Part shown: piece by piece, positions 1-6,517 of the stretch
How positions within the stretch are numbered: position 1 is the stretch's first letter
Layout of the letters: the number at the start of each line of letters is the position of its first letter
From: a virus
Reading direction: 5' to 3' (one strand)
IMG/VR virus record: IMGVR_UViG_3300035682_000133
Coordinates: 1-29,865 of that record
DNA: 29,865 nt
Translations under genes and position numbers: made by a program
The notes under the pieces: generated by a model
What the model was told of the DNA's origin: nothing
What the model saw: the letters and a program-made list of their open reading frames with translations, nothing else
The model's database searches: none

Positions 1-741
1 TTAAAAGAGGAGATACCTGTAATGATCAATGGTGATATGTTCTGTTTAATGCAAGGGAGGGGAGATAACAGGAGAAATAAATCTGATATTAGACCTGAGC
101 ACAATAATGCAAGGTATTTAGATAGTATAGTAGAGACAGCTGTGGAGTGGTTCCTACCCTATGCCCACATCATTAAGCTAATAGGATACGGTAACCATGA
201 GACTGCTATAATTAAATTTCAAGAAACTGATATCCTGCAGAGATTTGTAGATATCCTAAACTTTAAAGCAGGATCTAATGTGCAAGTAGGTGGTTATGGT
301 GGATGGCTAATAATAAAGCAAACATCACAAAGCAATAGCACTGCATCCTTTACCACTAAGATCAAGTACTTCCATGGTTCAGGTGGTGGTGGTATAGTTA
401 CCAAAGGTGCTATCAATTTAACCAGGGCTCTAGAGCTTTATGAAGGCTTTGATGTATTTGTGATGGGCCATATCCATGAAAATTCATGCAGAAATGATGT
501 AAGGGATACAGTAGAAAGCCATCCACAATCAGGCTATACACTTAAGCAGAAGCAATTGCACCTCATGCTCACAGGTACCTACAAAGAGGAGTACGGTGAT
601 GGATCCCATGGGTGGCATGTAGAGAGAGGTGCACCCATTAAGCCATTAGGTGGAAGGATACTTACTATTAAATGTGTGAGAGACTCTACTAAAGAAAGAA
701 AAAACCACAAATACATAGATAGTATCAAATTTAATATGTAA
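1..741 (+). CDS. Metallophosphoesterase, 5'-truncated by window edge (variant A)
   Basis: This is the C-terminal 246 residues of a calcineurin-like metallophosphoesterase. The open frame runs from base 1, before the first ATG at 22, and matches the full-length gene at 28893-29765 from its residue 46 onward. Visible metal-binding motifs are NGD (the second aspartate motif), GNHE, FHG and GHIH; the first motif (SDLH) lies outside the window on this side. It differs from the full copy by a one-codon insertion (QTSQSNSTAS versus QTSDSTTSS) and a few substitutions such as Gly/Gln and Asn/Thr near the C terminus, all outside the metal motifs. It is a window-edge fragment and probably a strain variant of the same gene, not a decayed pseudogene. 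Confidence 0.85.
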   Translation, partial: LKEEIPVMINGDMFCLMQGRGDNRRNKSDIRPEHNNARYLDSIVETAVEWFLPYAHIIKLIGYGNHETAIIKFQETDILQRFVDILNFKAGSNVQVGGYGGWLIIKQTSQSNSTASFTTKIKYFHGSGGGGIVTKGAINLTRALELYEGFDVFVMGHIHENSCRNDVRDTVESHPQSGYTLKQKQLHLMLTGTYKEEYGDGSHGWHVERGAPIKPLGGRILTIKCVRDSTKERKNHKYIDSIKFNM

Positions 742-772
742 TTTTGCACTAGGTTTCGTATTAGAAACTCAG

Positions 773-816
773 CCCCTCTGCATCTTTGGTTAGTTTGGCA
801 GGGGGGTATTTTTTTT
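773..816 (+). terminator. Rho-independent terminator after the metallophosphoesterase gene
   Basis: A 9-bp stem pairs CCCCTCTGC (773-781) with GCAGGGGGG (798-806), including one G-U pair, around a 16-base loop. It is followed by TA and a run of eight T (809-816). It lies 32 bases past the stop codon at 741 and is duplicated exactly at 29797-29840. It probably ends the long late transcript. Confidence 0.85.
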
Positions 817-863
817 GTCACAAATCTTTGTATAATTGTACCTGCTTATTTTACTTTGTTGGT

Positions 864-923
864 TATAACTAACATAGTAGCTAGAATGGTGGCTTAATGT
901 ATAATATAACTAACATAATAGCT
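864..923. repeat. Pair of 19-base direct repeats
   Basis: TATAACTAACATAGTAGCT at 864-882 recurs at 905-923 as TATAACTAACATAATAGCT (18 of 19 identical), 41 bases apart start to start, or about four helical turns. The pair sits between the late terminator and the first early promoter. That position suits a regulator-binding site or operator, but no binding protein can be named. Confidence 0.6.
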
Positions 924-1027
924 ATTTTTTGTCAAGTATATTTAAGGTTATCACCTTACTTCTCATGTATAAATTCAGGCTATTCCTTTACATTCCTTAT
1001 TTAGAATGATTATAAATTACACAATAG

Positions 1028-1060
1028 TTGTAAACAATTCATTGTAAGTACGTATATTTG
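1028..1060 (+). promoter_or_regulatory. Host-type early promoter
   Basis: TATATTTG at 1053-1060 matches the Bacteroidota -7 consensus TAnnTTTG. A TTG at 1028-1030 lies 22 bases upstream as a possible -33 element. Transcription would start near 1067 and give a short A-rich leader into the ATG at 1085. The extended region TAAGTAcGTATATTTG and the leader element AAACTAACCAAT are shared with the promoter at 7402. Confidence 0.7.
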
Positions 1061-1084
1061 CAACACTAATTAAAACTAACCAAT

Positions 1085-1264
1085 ATGAATGATCAAAAAC
1101 AAACAGCTGTTGAGTACCTACTCCAGCAAATTAACTCAGGCACATCCTTTACAGAAGAGAAATGGAAGTGCATCTGTGATGTGGCTCTAGCCATGGAGAA
1201 ATCACAAACAATTCAAGCAGAAATTAAAGCAGTAACAGAAATCTACAAAATTCAAAAGAAATGA
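1085..1264 (+). CDS. Small protein, possible TAV-x-x-L family, 59 aa
   Basis: The first gene after the early promoter; it begins MNDQKQTAVEYLLQQI and ends with a lysine-rich tail. ATG is the first codon after the leader, and the stop overlaps the next start as ATGA. The N-terminal TAV-x-Y-L pattern followed by an ALAMEKSQ segment resembles the proteins at 1893 and 7016 (TAV plus an E-[KR]-EQI segment), suggesting one family of small phage proteins present in several copies. It is predicted soluble and mostly helical. Function is unknown. Confidence 0.65.
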   Translation: MNDQKQTAVEYLLQQINSGTSFTEEKWKCICDVALAMEKSQTIQAEIKAVTEIYKIQKK

Positions 1265-1398
1265 AAAAGAAACTAACCGACCTTATCTATTACTTTACAC
1301 CCCTCACTGATGAGCATAGAGACATTTTAAGCACCTCTGCTGTGTTTATATTGTTTTGGGTGAGTGTTTATACCTTAGCTTACATTACTAACCTTTAA
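1261..1398 (+). CDS. Small single-pass membrane protein, 45 aa
   Basis: It starts in a 4-base ATGA overlap with the previous gene, which supports translational coupling. The N-terminal half is basic then polar (MKKKLTDLIYYFTPLTDEHR), and residues about 25-45 form a hydrophobic segment (STSAVFILFWVSVYTLAYI) typical of one transmembrane helix. No family is recognised. Its place in the early operon suggests an accessory or host-takeover role, but that is only inferred. Confidence 0.55.
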   Translation: MKKKLTDLIYYFTPLTDEHRDILSTSAVFILFWVSVYTLAYITNL

Positions 1399-1409
1399 AA
1401 CGCTTTAAA

Positions 1410-1742
1410 ATGAATTTAGAAGATTTAGAAGTACAGAAGTACACAGCATCCATTTGGTATGAGGTGGATCATATAGAATTTATACTTGATTTTGAGTGGA
1501 TATTTACCTCATTTGATGAGGAAACTAATGAAACCACAGTAGGTATTTGGCTAGATAAAGGCCAACAGTGGATTAATAATATATGCCATGACTACACCCC
1601 TAACTCAGAAGAGCTAAAAGAATTAAAGACAGCTATTGAAGATAGCATACTAGAAGATCCTGATAGATTTGATGTATGGCAGTGGCACCTGGATAATAAA
1701 GAATATTATAACGAACTAAATAATGATAGAGATGACAGATAA
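1410..1742 (+). CDS. Acidic hypothetical protein, 110 aa
   Basis: Begins MNLEDLEVQKYTASIWYEVD and is rich in aspartate, glutamate and tryptophan, with a strongly charged C terminus (NNDRDDR). No membrane segment or known motif is visible. The start at 1410 follows 11 bases after the previous stop, with A-rich upstream sequence (AAACGCTTTAAA) as expected for Bacteroidota. The 3' end overlaps the next gene by 11 bases. The acidity would be compatible with a DNA-mimic or inhibitor type protein, but nothing specific supports that. Confidence 0.6.
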   Translation: MNLEDLEVQKYTASIWYEVDHIEFILDFEWIFTSFDEETNETTVGIWLDKGQQWINNICHDYTPNSEELKELKTAIEDSILEDPDRFDVWQWHLDNKEYYNELNNDRDDR

Positions 1743-1896
1743 TACAGCACCAGTACCCACTAATTTTAGCTTGCAGGCTAAGATGGAGTGGTGGAAAAAT
1801 AAAAAGAGTGAGGGTGATAAGGGAGGAAGCTTCAACTTACAATTATACCTAGACTACCTCAGCACATTAGATAATCAAATAAAAAAAGACAAATGA
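1732..1896 (+). CDS. Small hypothetical protein, 54 aa
   Basis: Starts at the ATG at 1732 inside the end of the preceding gene, and its TGA overlaps the next ATG (1893). The protein begins MTDNTAPVPTNFSLQAKMEW and ends in a lysine-rich tail (NQIKKDK), with no membrane segment. The overlaps on both sides fit the compact early operon and are the main support for this being a real gene. No family is recognised. Confidence 0.55.
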   Translation: MTDNTAPVPTNFSLQAKMEWWKNKKSEGDKGGSFNLQLYLDYLSTLDNQIKKDK

Positions 1897-2153
1897 AGAC
1901 AGCAGTACAGCAAGTATTCTCTGAACTAGAGGAACTGCACCCCAACTTATTCAATGTGTACACCACAGAAGGCAAAGAGTTTATTAATCACTTTCATAAG
2001 TATCTAGCAATCGAGAGAGAGCAGATTATTGAGGCATGCGAAAACACAATAAAAAGTTTTGAATTAGACAAAGATAAAACGGGATTGTTTGTAATGGGTG
2101 GAGAAGGTTACTACAATAAAACATATAAACCTGAGAGCAATGAAACGCTTTAA
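1893..2153 (+). CDS. Small phage protein, TAV/EREQI family, 86 aa
   Basis: Begins MKTAVQQVFSELEELHP, then carries AIEREQIIEAC around residues 43-53 and a C-terminal GGEGYYNKTYK. The protein at 7016 has the same architecture (TAV, EMEKEQIVNAY, DGEQYYKETY), so the two are probable paralogs. This family is familiar among small proteins of Bacteroidota phages, but no function is known to me. The ATG overlaps the upstream TGA as ATGA. Confidence 0.7.
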   Translation: MKTAVQQVFSELEELHPNLFNVYTTEGKEFINHFHKYLAIEREQIIEACENTIKSFELDKDKTGLFVMGGEGYYNKTYKPESNETL

Positions 2154-2301
2154 AGTAACCTATAACTATTTTGATGGTGGTAAAAAGAGGATAGCTGTCA
2201 GAATACTAGAAGCCCTGGATAGAGACCATGCAATAATGTTAATGGCTATGTGGCCAAAACTAATTTTAAAAGTAGAACAGTATGATAGCAGAAGTAATTA
2301 G
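2140..2301 (+). CDS. Small basic hypothetical protein, 53 aa
   Basis: Begins MKRFKVTYNYFDGGKKRIAV. The start at 2140 is preferred to the in-frame ATG at 2098 because it gives a 14-base overlap with the upstream gene instead of 56, follows a purine-rich GAGAGCA, and the extra residues from 2098 have no character of their own. The order of alternating hydrophobic and basic residues suggests a small beta-rich fold. The 3' end overlaps the HNH gene by 20 bases. Function unknown. Confidence 0.6.
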   Translation: MKRFKVTYNYFDGGKKRIAVRILEALDRDHAIMLMAMWPKLILKVEQYDSRSN

Positions 2302-2896
2302 AAGGTACCCATTTGAAAGCACTGCTCTTATAGCTCAGGATCTAGGAATAAGCAGAAGCAAGGTGTATAATATAGCCTATAGATATAAGCTGCTAAAGGA
2401 TCCTGTATATCTTAAGACTGCATCAAGTGGTAGATATGAGGCAGGGATGAGAAATGGTGAGGCCTTCCAATTTAAGCCAGGGCACACTCCATACAATAAG
2501 GGTAAGCAGATGCCTGCAGAAACTTATGAGAAGGTAAAAAAGGCAATGTTTAAACAAGGGCACAAGCCACATAACACAAAGCCCATTGGAACCATCCATG
2601 TAAGAGCTGATAAAACAGGTAGACTGTACCAATATGTAAAGATTAAAGATAGCCACTGGGAACTATTACAACGGCATGTATGGACTCAGGCAAATGGTGA
2701 GATACCTGCAGGATGTGTTATCAATTTTATAGATGGTAACTACCTGAATTGTGAGCTCAGTAACTTACAAGTAAAGACCAGGGGAGAAATGGCAATAATG
2801 AACAGTATACACAGATACCCTGCAGAGGTTAGGGATCTAATTAAATTAACTAATAAATTAAAAAGTAGAACAAATGGCAAACAACAAACTAAGTGA
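2282..2896 (+). CDS. HNH-type endonuclease-like protein with N-terminal HTH, 204 aa
   Basis: Residues about 10-37 form a helix-turn-helix (ESTALIAQDLGISRSKVYNI). Two zinc-ribbon-like or DNA-contact repeats follow: FKPGHTPYNKGK (about 63-74) and FKQGHKPHNTKPIGT (about 90-104). The HNH_3-like region is WELLQRHVWTQANGEIP followed by CVINFIDGNYLNCELSNLQV. In the usual HNH_3 pattern the centre reads HHxDGN; here it is NFIDGN, so one or both central histidines are replaced, while RH and the N...NL positions remain. The architecture is common in Bacteroidota phages. It may nick DNA or act as a DNA-binding protein with weakened catalysis. It overlaps genes on both sides. Confidence 0.8.
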   Translation: MIAEVIRRYPFESTALIAQDLGISRSKVYNIAYRYKLLKDPVYLKTASSGRYEAGMRNGEAFQFKPGHTPYNKGKQMPAETYEKVKKAMFKQGHKPHNTKPIGTIHVRADKTGRLYQYVKIKDSHWELLQRHVWTQANGEIPAGCVINFIDGNYLNCELSNLQVKTRGEMAIMNSIHRYPAEVRDLIKLTNKLKSRTNGKQQTK

Positions 2897-3116
2897 TTTA
2901 AGAGATCATATCTTTATGGCATTAGAAAGATTAGCAGATGAGGGGCTAACAAGTGAGCAGGTAATGCAAGAGGTGGATAAGGCTAAAGCAATAGCTCAGT
3001 TATCATCTACCATCATAGCCAGTGCAAAGGTTGAGATAGATTATATCAATGCAGTAGGATTAATAGACAGTCAAAGTGAGCTGTTTAAATCAGTAAACCC
3101 TAAACTAATATCATGA
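2874..3116 (+). CDS. Small helical phage protein, 80 aa
   Basis: Begins MANNKLSDLRDHIFMALERL and continues with KAKAIAQLSSTIIASAKVEIDY. This pattern (LRDHLF.ALE.L ... A.AI...a..ii..AKvEvdy) is shared by a widespread family of small phage proteins next to replication or HNH genes; the family has no function I can name. It overlaps the HNH gene by 23 bases and the next gene by 4 (ATGA). Predicted all-helical and soluble. Confidence 0.7.
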   Translation: MANNKLSDLRDHIFMALERLADEGLTSEQVMQEVDKAKAIAQLSSTIIASAKVEIDYINAVGLIDSQSELFKSVNPKLIS

Positions 3117-3475
3117 CCAGACTAGAAGAGGTGCAATACATCATAGATAAATTTGACCTAAAAGAGAAAAGCAGGTATATGCCTGTGCTATATCGGAGAT
3201 ACTACCTGTATCATGTGCTCCAAAAGGATGGTATGACCTTATCACAAATTGGTAGGCTGTTTAATCAGAGCCATGCAACAGTGATAAATGGTATGACTAA
3301 GCACAACATCTACTCAAAGCAAAAGGATCCTGCTTACATGATGCATACTAAGGAACTAAGGGAGCAATTTGTGCTCCCACAGTACTACAAGCCACTTAAA
3401 CAGCGTATCCTGGAGTGCTACACTATTGAAAAATTAGAGAAACTTAAAGAGCAGATCAGATGCAATTACTACTAA
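3113..3475 (+). CDS. DnaA domain IV-like HTH protein, candidate replication initiator, 120 aa
   Basis: Residues about 41-65 read MTLSQIGRLFNQSHATVINGM followed by TKHN, which closely follows the DnaA C-terminal DNA-binding signature (lpeIGr.Fg.rdhtTVlha..ki). There is no AAA+ ATPase domain, and the whole protein is only 120 residues. The gene is the last of the early operon and lies directly upstream of the repeated GTGCAAAGT sites and the primase-helicase gene. The position suggests it binds these repeats to start replication or to regulate the primase operon. The family resemblance is by eye; the initiator role is inference. Confidence 0.7.
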   Translation: MTRLEEVQYIIDKFDLKEKSRYMPVLYRRYYLYHVLQKDGMTLSQIGRLFNQSHATVINGMTKHNIYSKQKDPAYMMHTKELREQFVLPQYYKPLKQRILECYTIEKLEKLKEQIRCNYY

Positions 3476-3727
3476 ATGTGCAAAGTGAAAATAGGAGTAC
3501 AAAGATTGCACAGAACATTGCACAAAAAATGGTGTTGATTATCAAAGACTTAAGGGCAAAAGTGCAAAGTTTTGGAAAAAAGGCCCTATCCTATATATAA
3601 TGTACTACCACTTGAGAAAAAAAAAAGTAAAAAAAAAGTCAAAGTTTGCACAAAGCCACGCCAGTATTAGGGCAAGGTGTGCAAAGTGGGGTGCAAAGTT
3701 GATTAATTACAAAAAAAGATTGCACTA

Positions 3728-3760
3728 TTTGTATTAGTATTGAATTATTATATATATTTG
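3728..3760 (+). promoter_or_regulatory. Host-type promoter for the primase-helicase operon
   Basis: TTTG (3728-3731) and TATATTTG (3753-3760) lie 21 bases apart and match the Bacteroidota -33/-7 consensus well. The expected start near 3767 gives a leader of about 100 bases before the ATG at 3866, long for this genome. The -33 element adjoins the last GTGCAA-like repeat (TTGCAC at 3720), so a protein bound there could block or help RNA polymerase. Confidence 0.75.
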
Positions 3761-3792
3761 TCAAGATAATCACCCTGATTAACAAAAACATT

Positions 3793-3848
3793 TGAGAGTT
3801 TAAACCCCTGCCATTCTATCATAGGGTGATTTATCGGCGGGGGCTCTC
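3793..3848 (+). promoter_or_regulatory. Leader RNA hairpin upstream of primase-helicase
   Basis: CCCCTGCC (3804-3811) can pair over 8 bp with GGCGGGGG (3836-3843), with one G-U pair. The flanking GAGAG (3793-3797) can extend the stem with CTCTC (3844-3848), leaving a 6-base bulge. No T-run follows, so it is not a standard terminator. It lies in the untranslated leader, 17 bases before the start codon, and could control translation, RNA stability or primer formation. Confidence 0.55.
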
Positions 3849-3865
3849 TTTAACATACATAAAAT

Positions 3866-6220
3866 ATGAACTTAATTGATTTTGCTAATGAGCTACAAAG
3901 TGAAGGACTTAACCCCTTACCACTTAAAGATAATAAAGCACCTATGCTGGAAGCAGGGCACAACTTTTTATATGAGCCTATTGATAATATAGAAAAGAGA
4001 TTTGCTAATGCTCAAAAAATAGGGATAGCTTGTGGATTAGTTAGTCAATTTTACTGTATTGATTTTGATGCTCATAACGAAGAGAATATAAGTGAGATAT
4101 ATAATGATTTTATTACTGTACCATTTATAACACATCTAATAAAGCAAGGTATACTATCCTGCTACACTACTGCAGGTGGTGGATATCATGTATATTTTAG
4201 AAGTAAGGATAAGATTAACGGCCAGGTGTTTGCTAAATATAGTACAGGATCAACAATGGTGGAGCTTAGAGGCCATGGACAGTATGCTGCCTGCTATCCA
4301 TCTGCAGGATATACTCACACTAGTGGTAATGATTACATTAAATTAGAATACTATGAGGATGATATTGATAATTTATTTGATTTCATTAAGTCCTATAATC
4401 AGCACCACTCAGTTAGCCTACCTCACAAAAATACTACTGATAAAAAGTGGGCAGAGACCTGGAAGCTTACAACCCCTGATGGAAAGTATAACCTAGAATG
4501 TGAAGAGGAGGCAAAGGATCTATTGAGAGGAATAGGATGGCAATTTTGTAAGACTAGAGCAGATGGTTCTGAGTATTGGACTAGGCCAAACAAAGATATT
4601 AAAGATGGTTTCTCTGCTACCTTTGGCCATCAGAAAAGCATGTTCTATATTTTTAGTGAGGATGGCAGCTCAATACATCCATTTAAGGCAAAGCAAAGCT
4701 ACTCCCCATTTAACATCTATACTCTAATAAAGCACGATAATAATTGGAAGGAAGCAAAGGAAGCTTTGAATGTTAGGTACAATATGACTAATGATGATTT
4801 TTGGAGTACTACCCAAAATGGAGCTTATATACTTAACAACTTTAAATTCAAACAATTCCTTAATAATAATGACTTTTTTAAGAATAGCCCTGAGCCTAAT
4901 GGTACTTTTCAGATGATTAAAAAGGAAGGAATATTTTTAAACCAGGTATTTGAGAAGGATGTAAAGGATTTTGTGCTAGATTACATTGAAAGTAATAATA
5001 AGCCTGAGGGAGTTTATAATTTAATGAGTGGTAACCTTAAGTTTTTTAAACGTGAATTTCTAGGGATCCTAAAAAATAGAGATATATCCCTGCTAAAAGA
5101 TACAAAGGAATGTGCTTACTTATTTTATACAAACTGCATAGTTAAGATTACAGAAAACCAAAAAGAGATACTATCTTATTCTGATATGGATTTATCTATA
5201 TGGAGGGACCAGGTAATCAGTAGAGATTTTGTAAAAGTAGATCACCATAAGTCTGAATTTCGCACTTTTATATGGAATATATCGGGAAAGGATAGAGATA
5301 AGTACAAAGCATTTCAGACTGTTATTGGTTACCTTCTGCACAGCTATAAGGATAGGAGTAATAACAAAGCTATTATCTTTAATGATGAGGCAATTAGTGA
5401 TGTACCTAATGGTAGAAGTGGAAAGGGATTGTTTTGGAATGCAATGGGCCATCTTAAAAAGGTGCAGAGCTTAGATGGTAAGCTATTTGATTTTCAGGAT
5501 AAATTCCCCTACCAAAATGTAAGTACTGATTGTCAAATACTTGTGTTTGATGATGTTAAAAAGAGATTTAACTTTGAGAATTTGTTTAGTGTAATTACAG
5601 AAGGTATTACTATTGAGTACAAAGGTAAGGATAGCATTAAGCTGGATGTAACTAACAGCCCTAAGATAATCATTACAACTAACTACACCATTTCAGGTAA
5701 CAGTGCTTCCTTTAATGCTAGAAAGTATGAGGTAGAGATGGCAAATACTTTTAGTGACAAATTTACTCCTGTGGATCTATTTGGCCATGAGCTTTTTAAT
5801 GATTGGGATGATCATGAATGGTCAAAATTTGACAACTATTGTCAAGAGTGCATACAGATCTATCTTAACAAAGGACTTATAGCAATGCCTACTAAGAATT
5901 TAGAATACAGAAAGATACTAGATGATATCAGTGCTGAGATGTATTTCTTTTTTGAGGATCTTAAGGCTAATACTTTCTACTCAGTTAAAGAGGAGCTCTT
6001 TGATAGCTTTAATAGTCGATACCCTGAAAAGAAAAGCTACACTACACAGAATAAGATAACCATTAATTTTAGAAAGTGGTGCGAATATAAAGGATATGAG
6101 CCTGATGATAATAGGAATGGTGGTAGCACTAAGCTATCTTATATAATACCTGAAAAAAAAGAACAGGTACAGGATATATGGGACGAATTAACAGATAAAT
6201 CAAATAATATAAACAATTAA
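3866..6220 (+). CDS. Primase-polymerase / SF3 helicase fusion, 784 aa
   Basis: The N-terminal part is a bifunctional primase-polymerase (prim-pol) domain: NPLPLKDNKAP near residue 16, the catalytic-type DFDAH at about 66-70, GGGYHVYFR at about 103-111 and ELRGHGQYAACYPS at about 132-145. A linker region with a C-x-W-rich stretch follows. The C-terminal half is a superfamily 3 helicase: Walker A NGRSGKGLF (GRSGKG at 516-521), Walker B ILVFDDV (about 557-563) and motif C KIIITTNY (about 600-607). The combined enzyme would prime and unwind DNA at the phage origin. It sits after the candidate origin and leads the replication operon. Walker A ends in GKG where GKS/T is usual. Confidence 0.9.
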   Translation: MNLIDFANELQSEGLNPLPLKDNKAPMLEAGHNFLYEPIDNIEKRFANAQKIGIACGLVSQFYCIDFDAHNEENISEIYNDFITVPFITHLIKQGILSCYTTAGGGYHVYFRSKDKINGQVFAKYSTGSTMVELRGHGQYAACYPSAGYTHTSGNDYIKLEYYEDDIDNLFDFIKSYNQHHSVSLPHKNTTDKKWAETWKLTTPDGKYNLECEEEAKDLLRGIGWQFCKTRADGSEYWTRPNKDIKDGFSATFGHQKSMFYIFSEDGSSIHPFKAKQSYSPFNIYTLIKHDNNWKEAKEALNVRYNMTNDDFWSTTQNGAYILNNFKFKQFLNNNDFFKNSPEPNGTFQMIKKEGIFLNQVFEKDVKDFVLDYIESNNKPEGVYNLMSGNLKFFKREFLGILKNRDISLLKDTKECAYLFYTNCIVKITENQKEILSYSDMDLSIWRDQVISRDFVKVDHHKSEFRTFIWNISGKDRDKYKAFQTVIGYLLHSYKDRSNNKAIIFNDEAISDVPNGRSGKGLFWNAMGHLKKVQSLDGKLFDFQDKFPYQNVSTDCQILVFDDVKKRFNFENLFSVITEGITIEYKGKDSIKLDVTNSPKIIITTNYTISGNSASFNARKYEVEMANTFSDKFTPVDLFGHELFNDWDDHEWSKFDNYCQECIQIYLNKGLIAMPTKNLEYRKILDDISAEMYFFFEDLKANTFYSVKEELFDSFNSRYPEKKSYTTQNKITINFRKWCEYKGYEPDDNRNGGSTKLSYIIPEKKEQVQDIWDELTDKSNNINN

Positions 6221-6232
6221 AAACAAACAATT

Positions 6233-6517
6233 ATGAAAAAAGGAACAGCAACTAGAAAATTAACTAAGGAATTTATATCAGCAAATATCTTAGAGACAAC
6301 AGTAGAACACAATGGATATCAGGGAGGAGATGCAGGGCATGGTGGATTTGTAAAAATAACATTTAGAGATTTAGGTTCTACTTCTATGTATGTTAATGAT
6401 ATAGATTTTTGTGGAAGTGATTTTAGTATAACTTTTAAAGGAACTACTGAACGGGATACACTTATAGAGTCTTTGGAAATGGTCTTAGATGAGTTAAAAA
6501 ATAATAAGAGGGTATAA
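6233..6517 (+). CDS. Conserved-looking hypothetical protein, 94 aa
   Basis: Contains a glycine-histidine-rich segment, EHNGYQGGDAGHGGFVKITF, at about residues 25-44, followed by alternating hydrophobic residues suggesting a beta-sheet and a helical end (LIESLEMVLDELKNN). I recognise no family with a function. It sits between the helicase and a nuclease, with a 1-base overlap with the latter, so a replication accessory role is plausible but unsupported by motif. Start follows an A-rich stretch (AAACAAACAATT). Confidence 0.65.
   Translation: MKKGTATRKLTKEFISANILETTVEHNGYQGGDAGHGGFVKITFRDLGSTSMYVNDIDFCGSDFSITFKGTTERDTLIESLEMVLDELKNNKRV

Larger units (their letters stand above)
1..841. repeat. 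Left copy of the terminal duplication
   Basis: This stretch is a second version of 29028-29865. The alignment runs from base 1 (pairs with 29028) to base 841 (pairs with 29865), with one 3-base indel near 325-345. By hand count the coding part differs at about 6 percent of positions, mostly third codon positions, while 715-841 is identical to 29739-29865 (127 bases). The simplest reading is a circular or circularly permuted genome of about 29,024 bp whose contig ends represent two strain variants, not a true packaged terminal repeat. Confidence 0.85.
742..1084. other. Non-coding region between late and early operons
   Basis: No plausible gene is seen in these 343 bases. They hold a small inverted repeat (GTTTC 753-757 with GAAAC 764-768), a rho-independent terminator (773-816), a pair of 19-base direct repeats (864-882 and 905-923), and a host-type promoter (box at 1053-1060) that starts the early operon. 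On a circular map this is the boundary where late transcription ends and early transcription begins. Confidence 0.7.
3476..3865. other. Candidate replication origin with iteron-like repeats
   Basis: This 390-base non-coding stretch holds four exact copies of GTGCAAAGT (3478-3486, 3562-3570, 3679-3687, 3691-3699), an inverted TTTGCAC core (3645-3651), several TTGCAC partial copies (3507, 3519, 3720) and a variant GTACAAAGA (3497). Between them are A-tracts (3617-3638) and AT-rich stretches (CTATATATAATG near 3591; TATATATTTG near 3751). Direct repeats, an adjacent AT-rich tract, a DnaA-like HTH gene upstream and a primase-helicase gene downstream are the usual layout of an iteron-type origin. 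The repeats could instead be operators for the promoter at 3753. Confidence 0.65.

Noticed and set aside
579-821. 80-residue minus-strand reading frame across the end of the metallophosphoesterase gene
   Set aside because: It runs opposite to a conserved gene and through the terminator, and shows no domain or start signal.
1-841. Genuine long direct terminal repeat of a packaged linear genome
   Set aside because: The two copies differ at about 6 percent of coding sites; true terminal repeats of one molecule are normally identical. The exact 127-base identity at the end fits assembly of two variants better.
898-909. GTATAATATAAC as a sixth late promoter
   Set aside because: It lacks the GGT end, has no AAACA at the fixed distance and no gene follows closely; it is better explained as part of the direct repeat region.
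2098-2139. Earlier start for the 53-residue protein
   Set aside because: It would overlap the upstream gene by 56 bases; ATG 2140 has a purine-rich leader and normal short overlap.
3601-3640. A-rich tract in the candidate origin as a terminator of the minus strand
   Set aside because: There is no minus-strand gene nearby and no GC-rich stem beside the tract.
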